A stretch of 64,000 nt of DNA. Origin: Dyadobacter jiangsuensis (GTDB taxonomy: Bacteria; Bacteroidota; Bacteroidia; Cytophagales; Spirosomataceae). The DNA lies in contig NZ_PYAS01000007.1 in the NCBI RefSeq assembly GCF_003014695.1, forward strand, positions 124,001 to 188,000, written 5' to 3'. Below are positions 42,632 through 51,370 of the stretch, one piece after another (positions within the stretch are counted from its first letter, which is position 1; each line of letters starts with the position of its first letter). The notes beneath the pieces were generated by a model. The model saw only the letters and a program-made list of their open reading frames with translations, was not told the origin of the DNA and made no database searches. The translations under genes were made by a program, and so were the position numbers.

Positions 42632-43990
42632 ATGAAAAAAGCTGTTTACCTCCTTTTGCTGGGTATTACCGCGGTCGGCCTGCTTGCCCCGACGCGAACA
42701 ATGGCGCAGTTCAGCCTTTCAGGGCAATTGCGTACCCGCACCGAGTTGCTTGACGGACAGGGCACGATGCTTTCCAAAGGTGAAAAGCCGGCCTTCTTCA
42801 CTTCCCAGCGTACCCGGCTGAATGCGGGCTACAAGGGTTACCGGACACAGTTTTTTGTAGCCGTTCAGGATGTACGCGTTTGGGGACAGGACGCTTCAAC
42901 CAACAACCGTATTACCAATTCATCCCTGAATGGACTAATGCTGCATGAGGCCTGGGGCGAAATCAGTCTGCTCGATACCAATCAGACTAAGCTCGGCAAG
43001 GAGTTCGCGTTGAAGATCGGACGGCAGGAATTTCTCTACGACGACAGCCGTGTGCTGGGCAACCTCGACTGGCTGCAACAGGCAAGACGCCACGATGCCG
43101 CATTGATCAAGTACGGCTTCAATGGTTTTACCGCCCATCTGGGGGTTGCGTATAACCAAAACCGTGAGCTCAAAACCGGCACATTGTACGATGGCGTTCC
43201 CGTGGGTTACCCGGCTGGCACTAATGGTATCGGCACCATGTACAAATCGCTTCAATTCTTGTATTTAGGTAAAAAGTTAAAGCAAGGCAGTGCTTCTTTC
43301 CTCGTTGTAAAGGATGATTTTCAAAAATATGCACTGGACACGGCGGGGGTTAAAAAATTGGCCAATGGCGTACGCAGCCGCGTTACTTTCGGACCGTACC
43401 TGCAAACCAAAATCGGTAAAAACTGGACGCTGACTGCGAATGCATTCTACCAGGCCGGCAAAGACAAGGACGGTGCGTCATTAAGCGCCTATATGTATTC
43501 TGTCCGGGGGATGTATGCGATGAACCGGGTATTTTCCATTGGTCCCGGCTTCGACTACACCTCCGGCACAGCTACCGGATCGACCAAAAACCACACATTC
43601 GACCCGCTTTACGGCACGCCGCACAAGTTCTGGGGTCAAATGGACTACTTCTATGCGGCCAACGGTTTTGGCAAAGGCGGACTCTCGGACCTTTACATCA
43701 ACACCACCATCAAAGCCTCTGAAAAGCTTTCCATCAATACCGATCTGCACCATTTCGCCAGCGCAGCAGCGGTACGTGTAGTTGACAATCAGAAGCTTTC
43801 ATCCGGATTTGGCGAAGAGCTCGATATTATCGCCAACTACAATCTGACGAAGTCGATCAGTTTCCAGGGCGGCTATTGCGCATTCTTTTCCACCAACAGC
43901 CTCGCACAGGTAAAGGGCGTAAAAAACCCGCAGAAAATGTCCAACTGGGCATATCTGATGATCAATATCAAACCAGAATTCCTGAAATAA
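42632..43990 (+). CDS. Alginate-export-type outer-membrane porin of the nitrate operon
   Basis: This is a 452-residue protein with a signal peptide (cut near TMAQ) and an N-terminal FSLSGQLRTRTELLDG strand, followed by barrel strands (LKIGRQEFLYDDSRVLG) as in the alginate_exp/AlgE-like porin family. Such porins are regularly found next to NarK-type transporters in Bacteroidota nitrate clusters, so a role in nitrate entry across the outer membrane is likely. It follows cobA by 36 bases and precedes narK by 36. Confidence 0.82.
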   Translation: MKKAVYLLLLGITAVGLLAPTRTMAQFSLSGQLRTRTELLDGQGTMLSKGEKPAFFTSQRTRLNAGYKGYRTQFFVAVQDVRVWGQDASTNNRITNSSLNGLMLHEAWGEISLLDTNQTKLGKEFALKIGRQEFLYDDSRVLGNLDWLQQARRHDAALIKYGFNGFTAHLGVAYNQNRELKTGTLYDGVPVGYPAGTNGIGTMYKSLQFLYLGKKLKQGSASFLVVKDDFQKYALDTAGVKKLANGVRSRVTFGPYLQTKIGKNWTLTANAFYQAGKDKDGASLSAYMYSVRGMYAMNRVFSIGPGFDYTSGTATGSTKNHTFDPLYGTPHKFWGQMDYFYAANGFGKGGLSDLYINTTIKASEKLSINTDLHHFASAAAVRVVDNQKLSSGFGEELDIIANYNLTKSISFQGGYCAFFSTNSLAQVKGVKNPQKMSNWAYLMINIKPEFLK

Positions 43991-44026
43991 GTCTGTCATA
44001 ACCAACCATTTCAATCTCTTATTACT

Positions 44027-45340
44027 ATGGAAACGACCAATAAGCCGCTTGAAAAACTCAATATTTTCAGTTTCAAAGGCGTGCAAATGCGCACCTTCCA
44101 CCTGACCTGGATGGCATTCTTCCTTTGCTTTTTCGGATGGTTCGGACTGGCCCCGCTGATGACGGTGATCAAAGCCGACCTCGGATTGACCAAACCGCAG
44201 ATCGGTAACATCATCATCGCTTCCGTAGCCGCAACGGTGATCGCCCGCATCGCGATCGGGAAATTGTGCGACTCATGGGGACCACGTAAAACTTACACCG
44301 CACTGCTGGGGCTGGGTTCTATTCCCGTGATGACGGTTGGTTTGGTAAACTCTTACGAAGGCTTCCTGCTCTTCCGCCTCGCTATCGGCGTGATCGGCGC
44401 TTCGTTCGTGGTGACGCAATACCATACCTCCGTAATGTTCGACAAGAAGATCGTCGGAACGGCCAATGCGGTGGCGGGAGGCTGGGGTAACCTCGGAGGC
44501 GGTATCACTAACATGGTCATGCCGTTGATTTTCGCCGCATTTGTGGGCGCGGGCTACTTGCCTGAATCGGCTTGGAGAATCGCGATGGTGATCCCCGGTG
44601 CTGCATTGCTGGTCTTCGCGTTCGTCTATTACTTCTTCACCAAAGACACTCCGGCAGGCAACTTCGAAGACCTGGCCGTTGTTAACCCGAAAGCCGCCAA
44701 AGCAAAAGGCACATTGGGCATTGCGATGCGCGACCCACGGACCTGGGCATTGTTCCTGGCTTACGGCGCCTGTTTCGGAATTGAGATCACTTTCGACAAC
44801 GTAGCTGCATTGTATTTCTCTGAAAACTTCAATACCTCACTCGCCACAGCCGGTATCCTGGCTGGAACGTTCGGCTTTATGAACATTTTCGCCCGCGCCG
44901 TGGGCGGTATCGTGGCTGATAAGGTAGGTAACAAATGGGGTATGCTGGGCAAAGGACGGTTGCTGGCGCTCCTGCTCGTTCTGGAAGGGATCGGCATTGC
45001 ATTGTTCGCACAAAGCGGCAGCATTGTAGGTGCGGTAATCACAATGCTCTGCTTCGCGATGTTCCTGAAAATGGCCAATGGTGCTACCTATGCAATTGTT
45101 CCTTTTATTAATCAAAAGGCGATCGGTTCCGTGAGTGGTATCGTAGGTGCAGGCGGTAATGTGGGCGCGGTGCTCGCAGGCTTCCTCTTCAAATCCACTA
45201 CCATCTCCTACTCGCAGGCATTCATGTACATAGGCGTAGCCATTGCGTGTGTAGCAGCAGTTGTAGCATTGATCAATTTCGAGAAAACGCAGACCATCAC
45301 CGCAGAAACCGGCCAATTGGAGCCGCTTCCCGTTGATTAA
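44027..45340 (+). CDS. narK: Nitrate/nitrite transporter, NarK/NasA family (MFS)
   Basis: This is a 437-residue inner-membrane protein with 12 predicted membrane segments. Both nitrate-signature-like segments are present: GGWGNLGGGITNMVMPL (about residue 150) and GAGGNVGAVLAGFLF (about 375), plus the conserved substrate-binding Arg in the first helices (MRTFHLTWMAFFLCF region). It should import nitrate for assimilation. Its final codons (Pro-Val-Asp-stop) lie inside the first of a series of palindromic repeats. Confidence 0.95.
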   Translation: METTNKPLEKLNIFSFKGVQMRTFHLTWMAFFLCFFGWFGLAPLMTVIKADLGLTKPQIGNIIIASVAATVIARIAIGKLCDSWGPRKTYTALLGLGSIPVMTVGLVNSYEGFLLFRLAIGVIGASFVVTQYHTSVMFDKKIVGTANAVAGGWGNLGGGITNMVMPLIFAAFVGAGYLPESAWRIAMVIPGAALLVFAFVYYFFTKDTPAGNFEDLAVVNPKAAKAKGTLGIAMRDPRTWALFLAYGACFGIEITFDNVAALYFSENFNTSLATAGILAGTFGFMNIFARAVGGIVADKVGNKWGMLGKGRLLALLLVLEGIGIALFAQSGSIVGAVITMLCFAMFLKMANGATYAIVPFINQKAIGSVSGIVGAGGNVGAVLAGFLFKSTTISYSQAFMYIGVAIACVAAVVALINFEKTQTITAETGQLEPLPVD

Positions 45341-45491
45341 ATCAACGGAAATGGATAAAAAATCGATGGATACCCCGCCCCGTTGATTGAAATCAACGGA
45401 AATGAATAAAAAATCAATTGATACGGCCCCGTTGATTAAAATCAACGGAAATGGACAAAAAAATCCCCTTGCCCCGGGTTTTAACCCGGGG
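45329..45491. repeat. Three ~50-bp REP-like tandem units plus one CCCCGGG hairpin after narK
   Basis: CCGTTGATT...AATCAACGG hairpins lie at about 45330-45348, 45380-45399 and 45429-45448, each followed by AAATGGATAAAAAATC or a close variant, giving a 50-base period. A fourth palindrome, CCCCGGGTT...AACCCGGGG, is at 45472-45491. The first overlaps the narK stop codon. These structures separate narK from the nitrate reductase gene and could protect or terminate the upstream mRNA. Confidence 0.8.
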
Positions 45492-45560
45492 ATCCAAAGA
45501 AAAAGAAAAGAGAAAGAGGAAGAGAAAGAGCCAAAAGAAAGATCAATAGCGGTTCCAATC

Positions 45561-45603
45561 ATTCAGTCATTCAGTCATTCACTCATTCACTCATTCACTC
45601 ATT
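45561..45603 (+). repeat. 8-bp tandem repeat (ATTCAGTC/ATTCACTC) just before the nitrate reductase start
   Basis: Five 8-base units plus ATT run as two ATTCAGTC and three ATTCACTC. They end five bases before the ATG at 45609 (ATTAAAAAATG). The tract occupies the place of the ribosome-binding site, and no Shine-Dalgarno sequence is seen. Copy-number change could alter translation. Confidence 0.75.
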
Positions 45604-45608
45604 AAAAA

Positions 45609-48600
45609 ATGAAACCCGCTCCAACATCCTACAAATCGACCTGCTGTTACTGCGGCGTAGGCTGCGGGGTCGTGGTGACGAAAGAAAGTAATGGTCAGCT
45701 GAGCCTTGAAGGGGATAAAGAACACCCTTCGAACAAAGGAATGCTGTGTTCCAAAGGCATGAATCTGCATTACACGGTGATGGATCAGTCGGATCGCCTG
45801 CTTTACCCGCAGGTTCGCCTCAACCGCTCGATGCCCTTGCAGCGCGCCACGTGGGACGAGGCATTGGAACGCACTGCCGCAGTTTTTAAAGCATTAATCA
45901 AAAAATTTGGGCCCGATTCGGTAGCTTTCTACGTCTCCGGTCAATGCCTTACGGAGGAGTACTACCTGGTAAACAAGCTGATCAAAGGTTTCATCGGGTC
46001 CAACAATATCGACACCAACTCCCGCCTATGCATGAGCTCGGCGGTGGTAGGTTACAAGCTGTCACTGGGCGAGGATAGCGTTCCCGTTTGCTACGACGAC
46101 ATCGAGGCGGCCGATGTCATGTACGTAACCGGCGCTAACCCGGCCTGGTGCCATCCCATTATCTGGCGGCGCGTGGAAGCGCACAAAACGGCCAACCCGG
46201 ATACGAAAATTATCTGCGTGGACCCGCGCGTGACCGACACCGCCCGCTCGGCTGACCTGCATTTGCAGATCCGCCCGGGTACCGACATTGTCCTTAACAA
46301 TGCGATCGGCCGTTTGCTGATCGAAAATGATTATCTCGATGAGCGGTTTATTACAGACCACACCGATGGTTTCGAATTATTCCGGCTACAAGTAATGCAG
46401 CGCACTTTGGCGGAAGCGGCCGACATTTGTGGTGTCCCTTCCGCCGACATTGCCTTAGCCGCCGAATGGATCGGCCGTTCGAAAGGTTTTCTCTCCTTTT
46501 GGACAATGGGCCTTAACCAGTCGGTAATTGGTGTAAACAAAAACCTTTCGCTCATCAACCTGCATTTAATTACCGGGAAAATAGGGAGACCTGGCAATGG
46601 TCCATTCTCGTTGACCGGCCAGCCGAATGCCATGGGCGGTCGTGAAACAGGGGGCCTTGCCAATATCCTGCCGGGTCACCGCGAAGTGGTGAATGCCGCA
46701 CACCGCGAGGAAATGGAGCAATTCTGGAACACGCCGGTGCGCATCGCCGACAAACCGGGGCTCACCGCTACCGAAATGTTCGAAGCGCTCGCAGACGATA
46801 AATTGAAAGCGATCTGGATCATCAACACCAACCCGTTGGTAAGCATGCCGGACATGAATGCCGTGGAAAGCGCATTGAAAAAATCGCGTTTCGTAGTTGT
46901 GCAGGACGTCTCCAACCGCGCCGATACCGTGCATTTCGCCGACGTGGTGCTGCCCGCAGCCGCGTGGTTAGAAAAAGACGGCAGCATGACCAACGCCGAA
47001 CGCCGCATTACCTACCTTCCCAAAGTGCTCGACGCACCGGGAGAAGCATTACCCGACTCCGAAATCCTTTGGCGTTTCGCGCAGAAAATGGGTTTTGAAA
47101 AAGCGTTCAATTACAAAACGACTTCCGAGGTTTACGATGAATATGTGAAGGTAACCAACGGAACGACCATCGATGTGACCGGCGTAAGTCACAAATTGCT
47201 GAAAGAAAAACGCAGCGTTCAATGGCCATTATCTGCAATTGATGCCGAGCGCTCGACAGACGTGCGCCAACCCGGCACCAAACGCCTGTTCACCGACCAT
47301 CAATTCTATACAAAAAACAAACGGGCACAAATCCACGCCCTACCAGACGAAAACACTTCCGAGCCCACCGACCATCAATTTCCGCTGGTTTTAACGAGTG
47401 GCAGGATTCGCGACCAGTGGCACACGATGACAAAAACGGGCCGCGTTGCGAAATTGAACAAACACATCCCCCAACCTTTCCTGCAAATCCATCCCGAGGA
47501 CGCACGTGAGCGGGGCATTCTCGAAGGCAGCCTCGTTATCGTCAGCGGCCGTCGCGGGGAAGTGCGTGTGAAGGCACAGATTACGGAGGACGTGCGCAAG
47601 GGTCTCTGCTTCCTGCCCATGCACTGGGGTAAAATACTGGGCAGTAATCTCGTACGCGCCAACAACCTCACCAACTCGCTGGTAGATCCCAAATCCAAAG
47701 AACCCGATTTCAAGTTCTCGGCTGTACAAGTCGCACTATACCAAAAACCATTTGAAAAAATCATCATTATCGGCGCCGGATCGGCGGGATTGGGCTTCAT
47801 CAATTCCTATCGCCAGCTGAATGCCGAGGATGAAATCCATGTTTTTTCCAAAGAAATATATCCGTTCTATAACCGGGTCATGCTGCCCGATTATATCAGC
47901 GGCTCCCAAACCTGGGAACAACTCGTGAAGCTGCGTGAAGACCAGTTTGCCGAAAACCACATTACGGTGCACAAAGGTGTAAGCATTGAGCATATCGACC
48001 GGAAACATAAAACCGTGATCGACAGCAACGGCACAGAGCATCACTACGATAAGCTCATCCTCGGCATGGGCAGCAAGGCATTCATGCCCAAGGGTGTGCC
48101 CAACCTGCCCGGCATTTTCAATATGCGCTCGCGGCTCGATGCCGACTCACTTCTGCCGTTTTTAAAACAGCCTGAACCGCACGCAGTCATCGTCGGCGGG
48201 GGGATTCTGGGCCTGGAACTGGCAGCATCGTTCCGTGAAATGGATGTAAAAGTGACCGTTATCCAGCGCAGCGGTCGCTTTATGGAGCGCCAGCTCGACC
48301 CACTGGCCAGCGAGCTGCTCTACCAGGAGTTGCTCGACCGGGGTATCGAATGTTATTTCAATGATGAGGTGGCTACCTTCTCGGGTTCGGATACCGTGGA
48401 AGGGATCAGGCTGAAATCGGGACGGAAGATCGACTGCCAGGTGGTTGTACTGGCAATAGGCACCGTCCCGACCATCGACCTCGCCCAGCAGGCCGGCCTC
48501 GAATGCAAGCGCGGCGTGGTGGTGAACGACTATATGCAAACCTCCGACCCGGACATTTACACCGCCGGGGAGATCGCAGAATGGAACGGACAAATGTGGG

Positions 48601-49151
48601 GCATTACCCTCGCTGCCGAGCAGCAGGCCGAGGTGATCGCCAACTACCTGGCAGGCGACATTTCGCAGCCTTACAAAGGCAGCACGTCGATGAACATCCT
48701 GAAAATGGACGGCCTGCACCTATGCAGCATCGGCATGACCGACGCCCCGGCGAACGATCCGGCTTATGAGCAGATCGTATTTATCGATAAATCAAAGCGT
48801 TACTATAAAAAATGCATCGTACACCGCGACAAGCTCGTAGGCGCGATCCTGATCGGCGACAAGAACGAATTCCTCGAATTCCGTGATCTGATTGCCGGCG
48901 GCGTAGAGCTTTCCGAAAAGCGCCTGCAACTGTTGCGCGCCAGCCAGAAGGCCGAGCCGATGATGGGCAAGCTGGTATGTTCCTGCAACAATGTAGGACA
49001 AGGAAACCTGGAAAAAGCCATTGCCGGCGGCTGCGGCGATTTTCAGAAACTATGTCAGACAACAGGCGCCGGAACCGGCTGCGGCTCGTGCCGACCCGAG
49101 GTACGATCGATTCTTGAAAAGGCACTTGAAGTTAGTTTGGTACCGAATTGA
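45609..49151 (+). CDS. Single-chain assimilatory nitrate reductase: molybdopterin catalytic part fused to an NAD(P)H-FAD dehydrogenase and BFD [2Fe-2S] domain
   Basis: This is a 1180-residue cytoplasmic enzyme that reduces nitrate to nitrite. Residues 1-712 form the NasC/NapA-type catalytic unit: [4Fe-4S] ligands C12-x2-C15-x3-C19 with C47 (GMLCSKG), bis-MGD binding parts such as YVTGANPAWCHP and GRPGNGPFSLTGQPNAMGGRE, and the C-terminal LTSGRIRDQWHTMTKTGR. From about 716 (IIIIGAGSAGLGF) to 1010 an FAD/NAD(P)-binding oxidoreductase like the NirB N-terminus follows (VGGGILGLELAASF, GEIAEW). The BFD-type cluster is at about 1121-1170 (CSCNNVGQG...TGAGTGCGSC). Electrons would pass from NAD(P)H through FAD and [2Fe-2S] to [4Fe-4S] and Mo in one chain. 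These parts are separate NasB and NasC proteins in Bacillus-type systems. Confidence 0.93.
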   Translation: MKPAPTSYKSTCCYCGVGCGVVVTKESNGQLSLEGDKEHPSNKGMLCSKGMNLHYTVMDQSDRLLYPQVRLNRSMPLQRATWDEALERTAAVFKALIKKFGPDSVAFYVSGQCLTEEYYLVNKLIKGFIGSNNIDTNSRLCMSSAVVGYKLSLGEDSVPVCYDDIEAADVMYVTGANPAWCHPIIWRRVEAHKTANPDTKIICVDPRVTDTARSADLHLQIRPGTDIVLNNAIGRLLIENDYLDERFITDHTDGFELFRLQVMQRTLAEAADICGVPSADIALAAEWIGRSKGFLSFWTMGLNQSVIGVNKNLSLINLHLITGKIGRPGNGPFSLTGQPNAMGGRETGGLANILPGHREVVNAAHREEMEQFWNTPVRIADKPGLTATEMFEALADDKLKAIWIINTNPLVSMPDMNAVESALKKSRFVVVQDVSNRADTVHFADVVLPAAAWLEKDGSMTNAERRITYLPKVLDAPGEALPDSEILWRFAQKMGFEKAFNYKTTSEVYDEYVKVTNGTTIDVTGVSHKLLKEKRSVQWPLSAIDAERSTDVRQPGTKRLFTDHQFYTKNKRAQIHALPDENTSEPTDHQFPLVLTSGRIRDQWHTMTKTGRVAKLNKHIPQPFLQIHPEDARERGILEGSLVIVSGRRGEVRVKAQITEDVRKGLCFLPMHWGKILGSNLVRANNLTNSLVDPKSKEPDFKFSAVQVALYQKPFEKIIIIGAGSAGLGFINSYRQLNAEDEIHVFSKEIYPFYNRVMLPDYISGSQTWEQLVKLREDQFAENHITVHKGVSIEHIDRKHKTVIDSNGTEHHYDKLILGMGSKAFMPKGVPNLPGIFNMRSRLDADSLLPFLKQPEPHAVIVGGGILGLELAASFREMDVKVTVIQRSGRFMERQLDPLASELLYQELLDRGIECYFNDEVATFSGSDTVEGIRLKSGRKIDCQVVVLAIGTVPTIDLAQQAGLECKRGVVVNDYMQTSDPDIYTAGEIAEWNGQMWGITLAAEQQAEVIANYLAGDISQPYKGSTSMNILKMDGLHLCSIGMTDAPANDPAYEQIVFIDKSKRYYKKCIVHRDKLVGAILIGDKNEFLEFRDLIAGGVELSEKRLQLLRASQKAEPMMGKLVCSCNNVGQGNLEKAIAGGCGDFQKLCQTTGAGTGCGSCRPEVRSILEKALEVSLVPN

Positions 49152-49398
49152 AATTAGGTCAGGAATTGTCAGATGTTGTCAGGTATTGTCATGTGTGGTC
49201 ATTTGTGGTCATGTATTGTCATGCTTGGTCATGTGTAGTCAAGTTTTGTCATTGGTCGTGATGATTTTTTAAAGCTGTAAATGACTATTCTTGACCACAC
49301 ATGACTATTCTGACCACACCTGACAATTCCTGACCAAACGTGACCACGCATGACAATACATGACTAAACTTGACCACACCTGACAATCACTGACCACA
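49151..49398. repeat. Large 10-bp-phased GTCA/TGAC fold-back within the nitrate operon
   Basis: GTC recurs at exact 10-base steps from 49158 to 49250 (ten times; units such as AGGTATTGTC, ATGTGTGGTC). After a 30-base AT-rich spacer, TGAC recurs at 10-base steps (one 9-base step) from 49282 to 49394 (about twelve times). The arms are complementary with good runs, for example GTCATGTATTGTCATGC against GCATGACAATACATGAC. The element fills nearly the entire 263-base gap between the nitrate reductase and the rubredoxin-fusion gene, ending 17 bases before the latter's ATG. Confidence 0.85.
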
Positions 49399-49414
49399 AA
49401 AACCGTAATACGAG

Positions 49415-50887
49415 ATGCGCGACTATTACCACATCAAAATCAACCTGCCGGGGGGCATTGCTTCGCCGGGGTACCTGAAAGACATTCTTTCGGCGGCGTG
49501 GAATGCGAACGTCCGCAAGGTCCGGTTCGGATCGCGGCAGCAGTTGCTCATGACTGCCCATTACGAGGACATGCGGTTTTTAGAACGTGATTTTAAAAAA
49601 CTTGGCATCTTTTACGAGGTCAACACCGACCGCCGTCCCAATATCGTGAGTTCCTATTGTGGCGAGGAAGTTTTCCGGACCGGGCAATGGCTCAATGCGA
49701 GCGAGTACCATTCCGTGCTGGATAGTTTCGACTTCGAGCCGGGTCTGAAAGTCAATATCTCCGATTCAAACCAGAGTTTCACACCGTTTTTTACCGGTAA
49801 TCTCAACTTCATCTCTTCGCCCGAACCGCATTTCTGGTATTTGTACGTGCGTTTAAAGCAAACTAACACGGTTTTCAAATGGGATGGGCTGATTTATACC
49901 AACGAAATCGGGCGGCTGTCGAAAGTGGTGGAAGAGTGTATGCTGGAAGAAGGTTTGAATGAAGAAAATGCGTTGAAAGCGGCTGTTGCAGAGCGCATTC
50001 GCTATGTTTTCCAATCGTCGCAGCAAGAACTCGAATTACCTTCTTTTTCGCTGCCATACTATGAAGGCTTCAACCGTTACGAATCGCGTACCTGGCTGGG
50101 ACTTTACCGCCGCGATGAGGAATTTACGATCGAATTCCTGCTCGATGTTTGTGCATTATGCCTCAAAACACGCGTCGGCGAGATCTGCTCCACGCCATGG
50201 AAATCACTGGTTATTAAAGGAATAGAGGACCAATACCGTGAAGCTTGGAGCAACATCCTGGGAAAACATAATATCAACGTCCGCCACGCCGCCAACGAGC
50301 TGGCCTGGCAGACCGAGGATCACAACGGCGACGGCGCCGAACTCAAAAATGAACTGATCCGGTATTTTTCCAAAAACGATACCCGCACTTTCGGGCTCTG
50401 CTTCGGGATCCAGACCCGCCCTAAATCCGAAGTTTTCGGTTCGGTGCTCATCCGGAAACGTCCGTTGCTACGGATCGGGCAATTGCCGCTGTTCAGCGTT
50501 TACGACCTTTACTATACCGAGAATTTCAACCCCAATAGCCGTGCACAAGTGCTGTTTGAGAGGGGTTTGTTTAAAATACATTTGCCTGCCCAGCTGGAAC
50601 GTCTTTGCAGGCGGTTTAACAATCAGCGATCGAGGGATACTCTGAAAACTATGCTGTCCGAGCCCGACGAAGCCAAAGCGGCCGTCAAAACGGCCAAGAC
50701 GGTGCACCAATGCCCCGATTGCCTGACGATTTATGATCCCGAGTATGGCGACATGCTCGGCGATATCCCACCCGGGACCGCCTTCGAAGACCTTCCGGCA
50801 AGCTACTGCTGCCCTACCTGCGACAGCGGCAAAGCCGTTTTCGTGGCCGTCGAACTAACCCGATCATCTAACCTCGAACCAGCCTGA
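49415..50887 (+). CDS. Sulfite/nitrite-reductase-like protein with C-terminal rubredoxin domain
   Basis: This is a 490-residue protein. The N-terminal half resembles ferredoxin-like half-domains of siroheme nitrite/sulfite reductases (INLPGGIASPGYLKDIL; VRFGSRQQLLMTAHYED), and a second half-domain includes GEICSTPWKSLVIKGI. The C-x5-C and C-x3-C siroheme/[4Fe-4S] ligand pattern is absent; only CALC and scattered Cys remain. Residues of about 431-470 form a complete rubredoxin: CPDC, YDPEYGDMLGDIPPGT, and CCPTC. It is probably an electron-transfer or chaperone-like accessory of nitrate or nitrite reduction, not a reductase. It forms an operon with the next gene, two bases apart. Confidence 0.8.
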   Translation: MRDYYHIKINLPGGIASPGYLKDILSAAWNANVRKVRFGSRQQLLMTAHYEDMRFLERDFKKLGIFYEVNTDRRPNIVSSYCGEEVFRTGQWLNASEYHSVLDSFDFEPGLKVNISDSNQSFTPFFTGNLNFISSPEPHFWYLYVRLKQTNTVFKWDGLIYTNEIGRLSKVVEECMLEEGLNEENALKAAVAERIRYVFQSSQQELELPSFSLPYYEGFNRYESRTWLGLYRRDEEFTIEFLLDVCALCLKTRVGEICSTPWKSLVIKGIEDQYREAWSNILGKHNINVRHAANELAWQTEDHNGDGAELKNELIRYFSKNDTRTFGLCFGIQTRPKSEVFGSVLIRKRPLLRIGQLPLFSVYDLYYTENFNPNSRAQVLFERGLFKIHLPAQLERLCRRFNNQRSRDTLKTMLSEPDEAKAAVKTAKTVHQCPDCLTIYDPEYGDMLGDIPPGTAFEDLPASYCCPTCDSGKAVFVAVELTRSSNLEPA

Positions 50888-50889
50888 CC

Positions 50890-51369
50890 ATGACATCCGT
50901 ACCCGCTATCGAAACCCGGTTCTTTGCATTTGAAAGCGATTTCGTCGACAGCCTGCGCTGCATTCCGATGATCGTGCGCTACAAACTCGATACCTGCCGC
51001 GTGAAGCTGCAACTTTCCGACTGGGCCAAGTTCAATTACGACGAGAAGGACCTGCTGGCAGAAATGCCGTGCCATACCGACCTGGAAATTGAAATCTACA
51101 CCGATTACCTGAACGAACTGGTTTGGAAATACACAAACACAGCCCCAAGCCTGCTCAAAAACCTCGATCCTGCATGGGTAAACGCGCACGTACCCGCGGA
51201 GGTGCACGAGCGGACGCAGGAATGGAACTGTCCTGTTATTTCGGCGAGCCAATGGACGCAGCTGAATGTCCTCGAACGGTTCGCATTGGTAAAGCTCAGC
51301 CGCTCGGGACATGAGGGGCGTAACTTTCCGCGGGCGCTGGCCGAATTCGGCCTGGCGACTGCCTGCTAG
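50890..51369 (+). CDS. Nitrate reductase associated protein
   Basis: This 159-residue protein resembles the nitrate-reductase-associated family known from cyanobacterial nitrate clusters: FFAFESDFVDSLRCIPMIVRYKLDTCRVKLQLSDW and FNYDEKDLLAEMPCHT are the recognisable parts. The biochemical role is not settled; assembly or regulation of the reductase is proposed. It follows the rubredoxin fusion by two bases and ends the rightward nitrate operon, facing the convergent TlpA-like gene with one base between stop codons. Confidence 0.85.
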   Translation: MTSVPAIETRFFAFESDFVDSLRCIPMIVRYKLDTCRVKLQLSDWAKFNYDEKDLLAEMPCHTDLEIEIYTDYLNELVWKYTNTAPSLLKNLDPAWVNAHVPAEVHERTQEWNCPVISASQWTQLNVLERFALVKLSRSGHEGRNFPRALAEFGLATAC

Positions 51370-51370
51370 G

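Noticed and set aside
45329..45448. Possible CRISPR array (repeats at 50-base spacing)
   Set aside because: Only three units. The sequences between the palindromes are similar to one another rather than unique spacers, and no cas gene is present. It is a tandem REP-like repeat.
49151..49398. CRISPR-like or integron-like array
   Set aside because: The 10-base unit is far shorter than any CRISPR repeat-spacer unit, the second half is the inverse of the first, and no integrase or cas gene is near.
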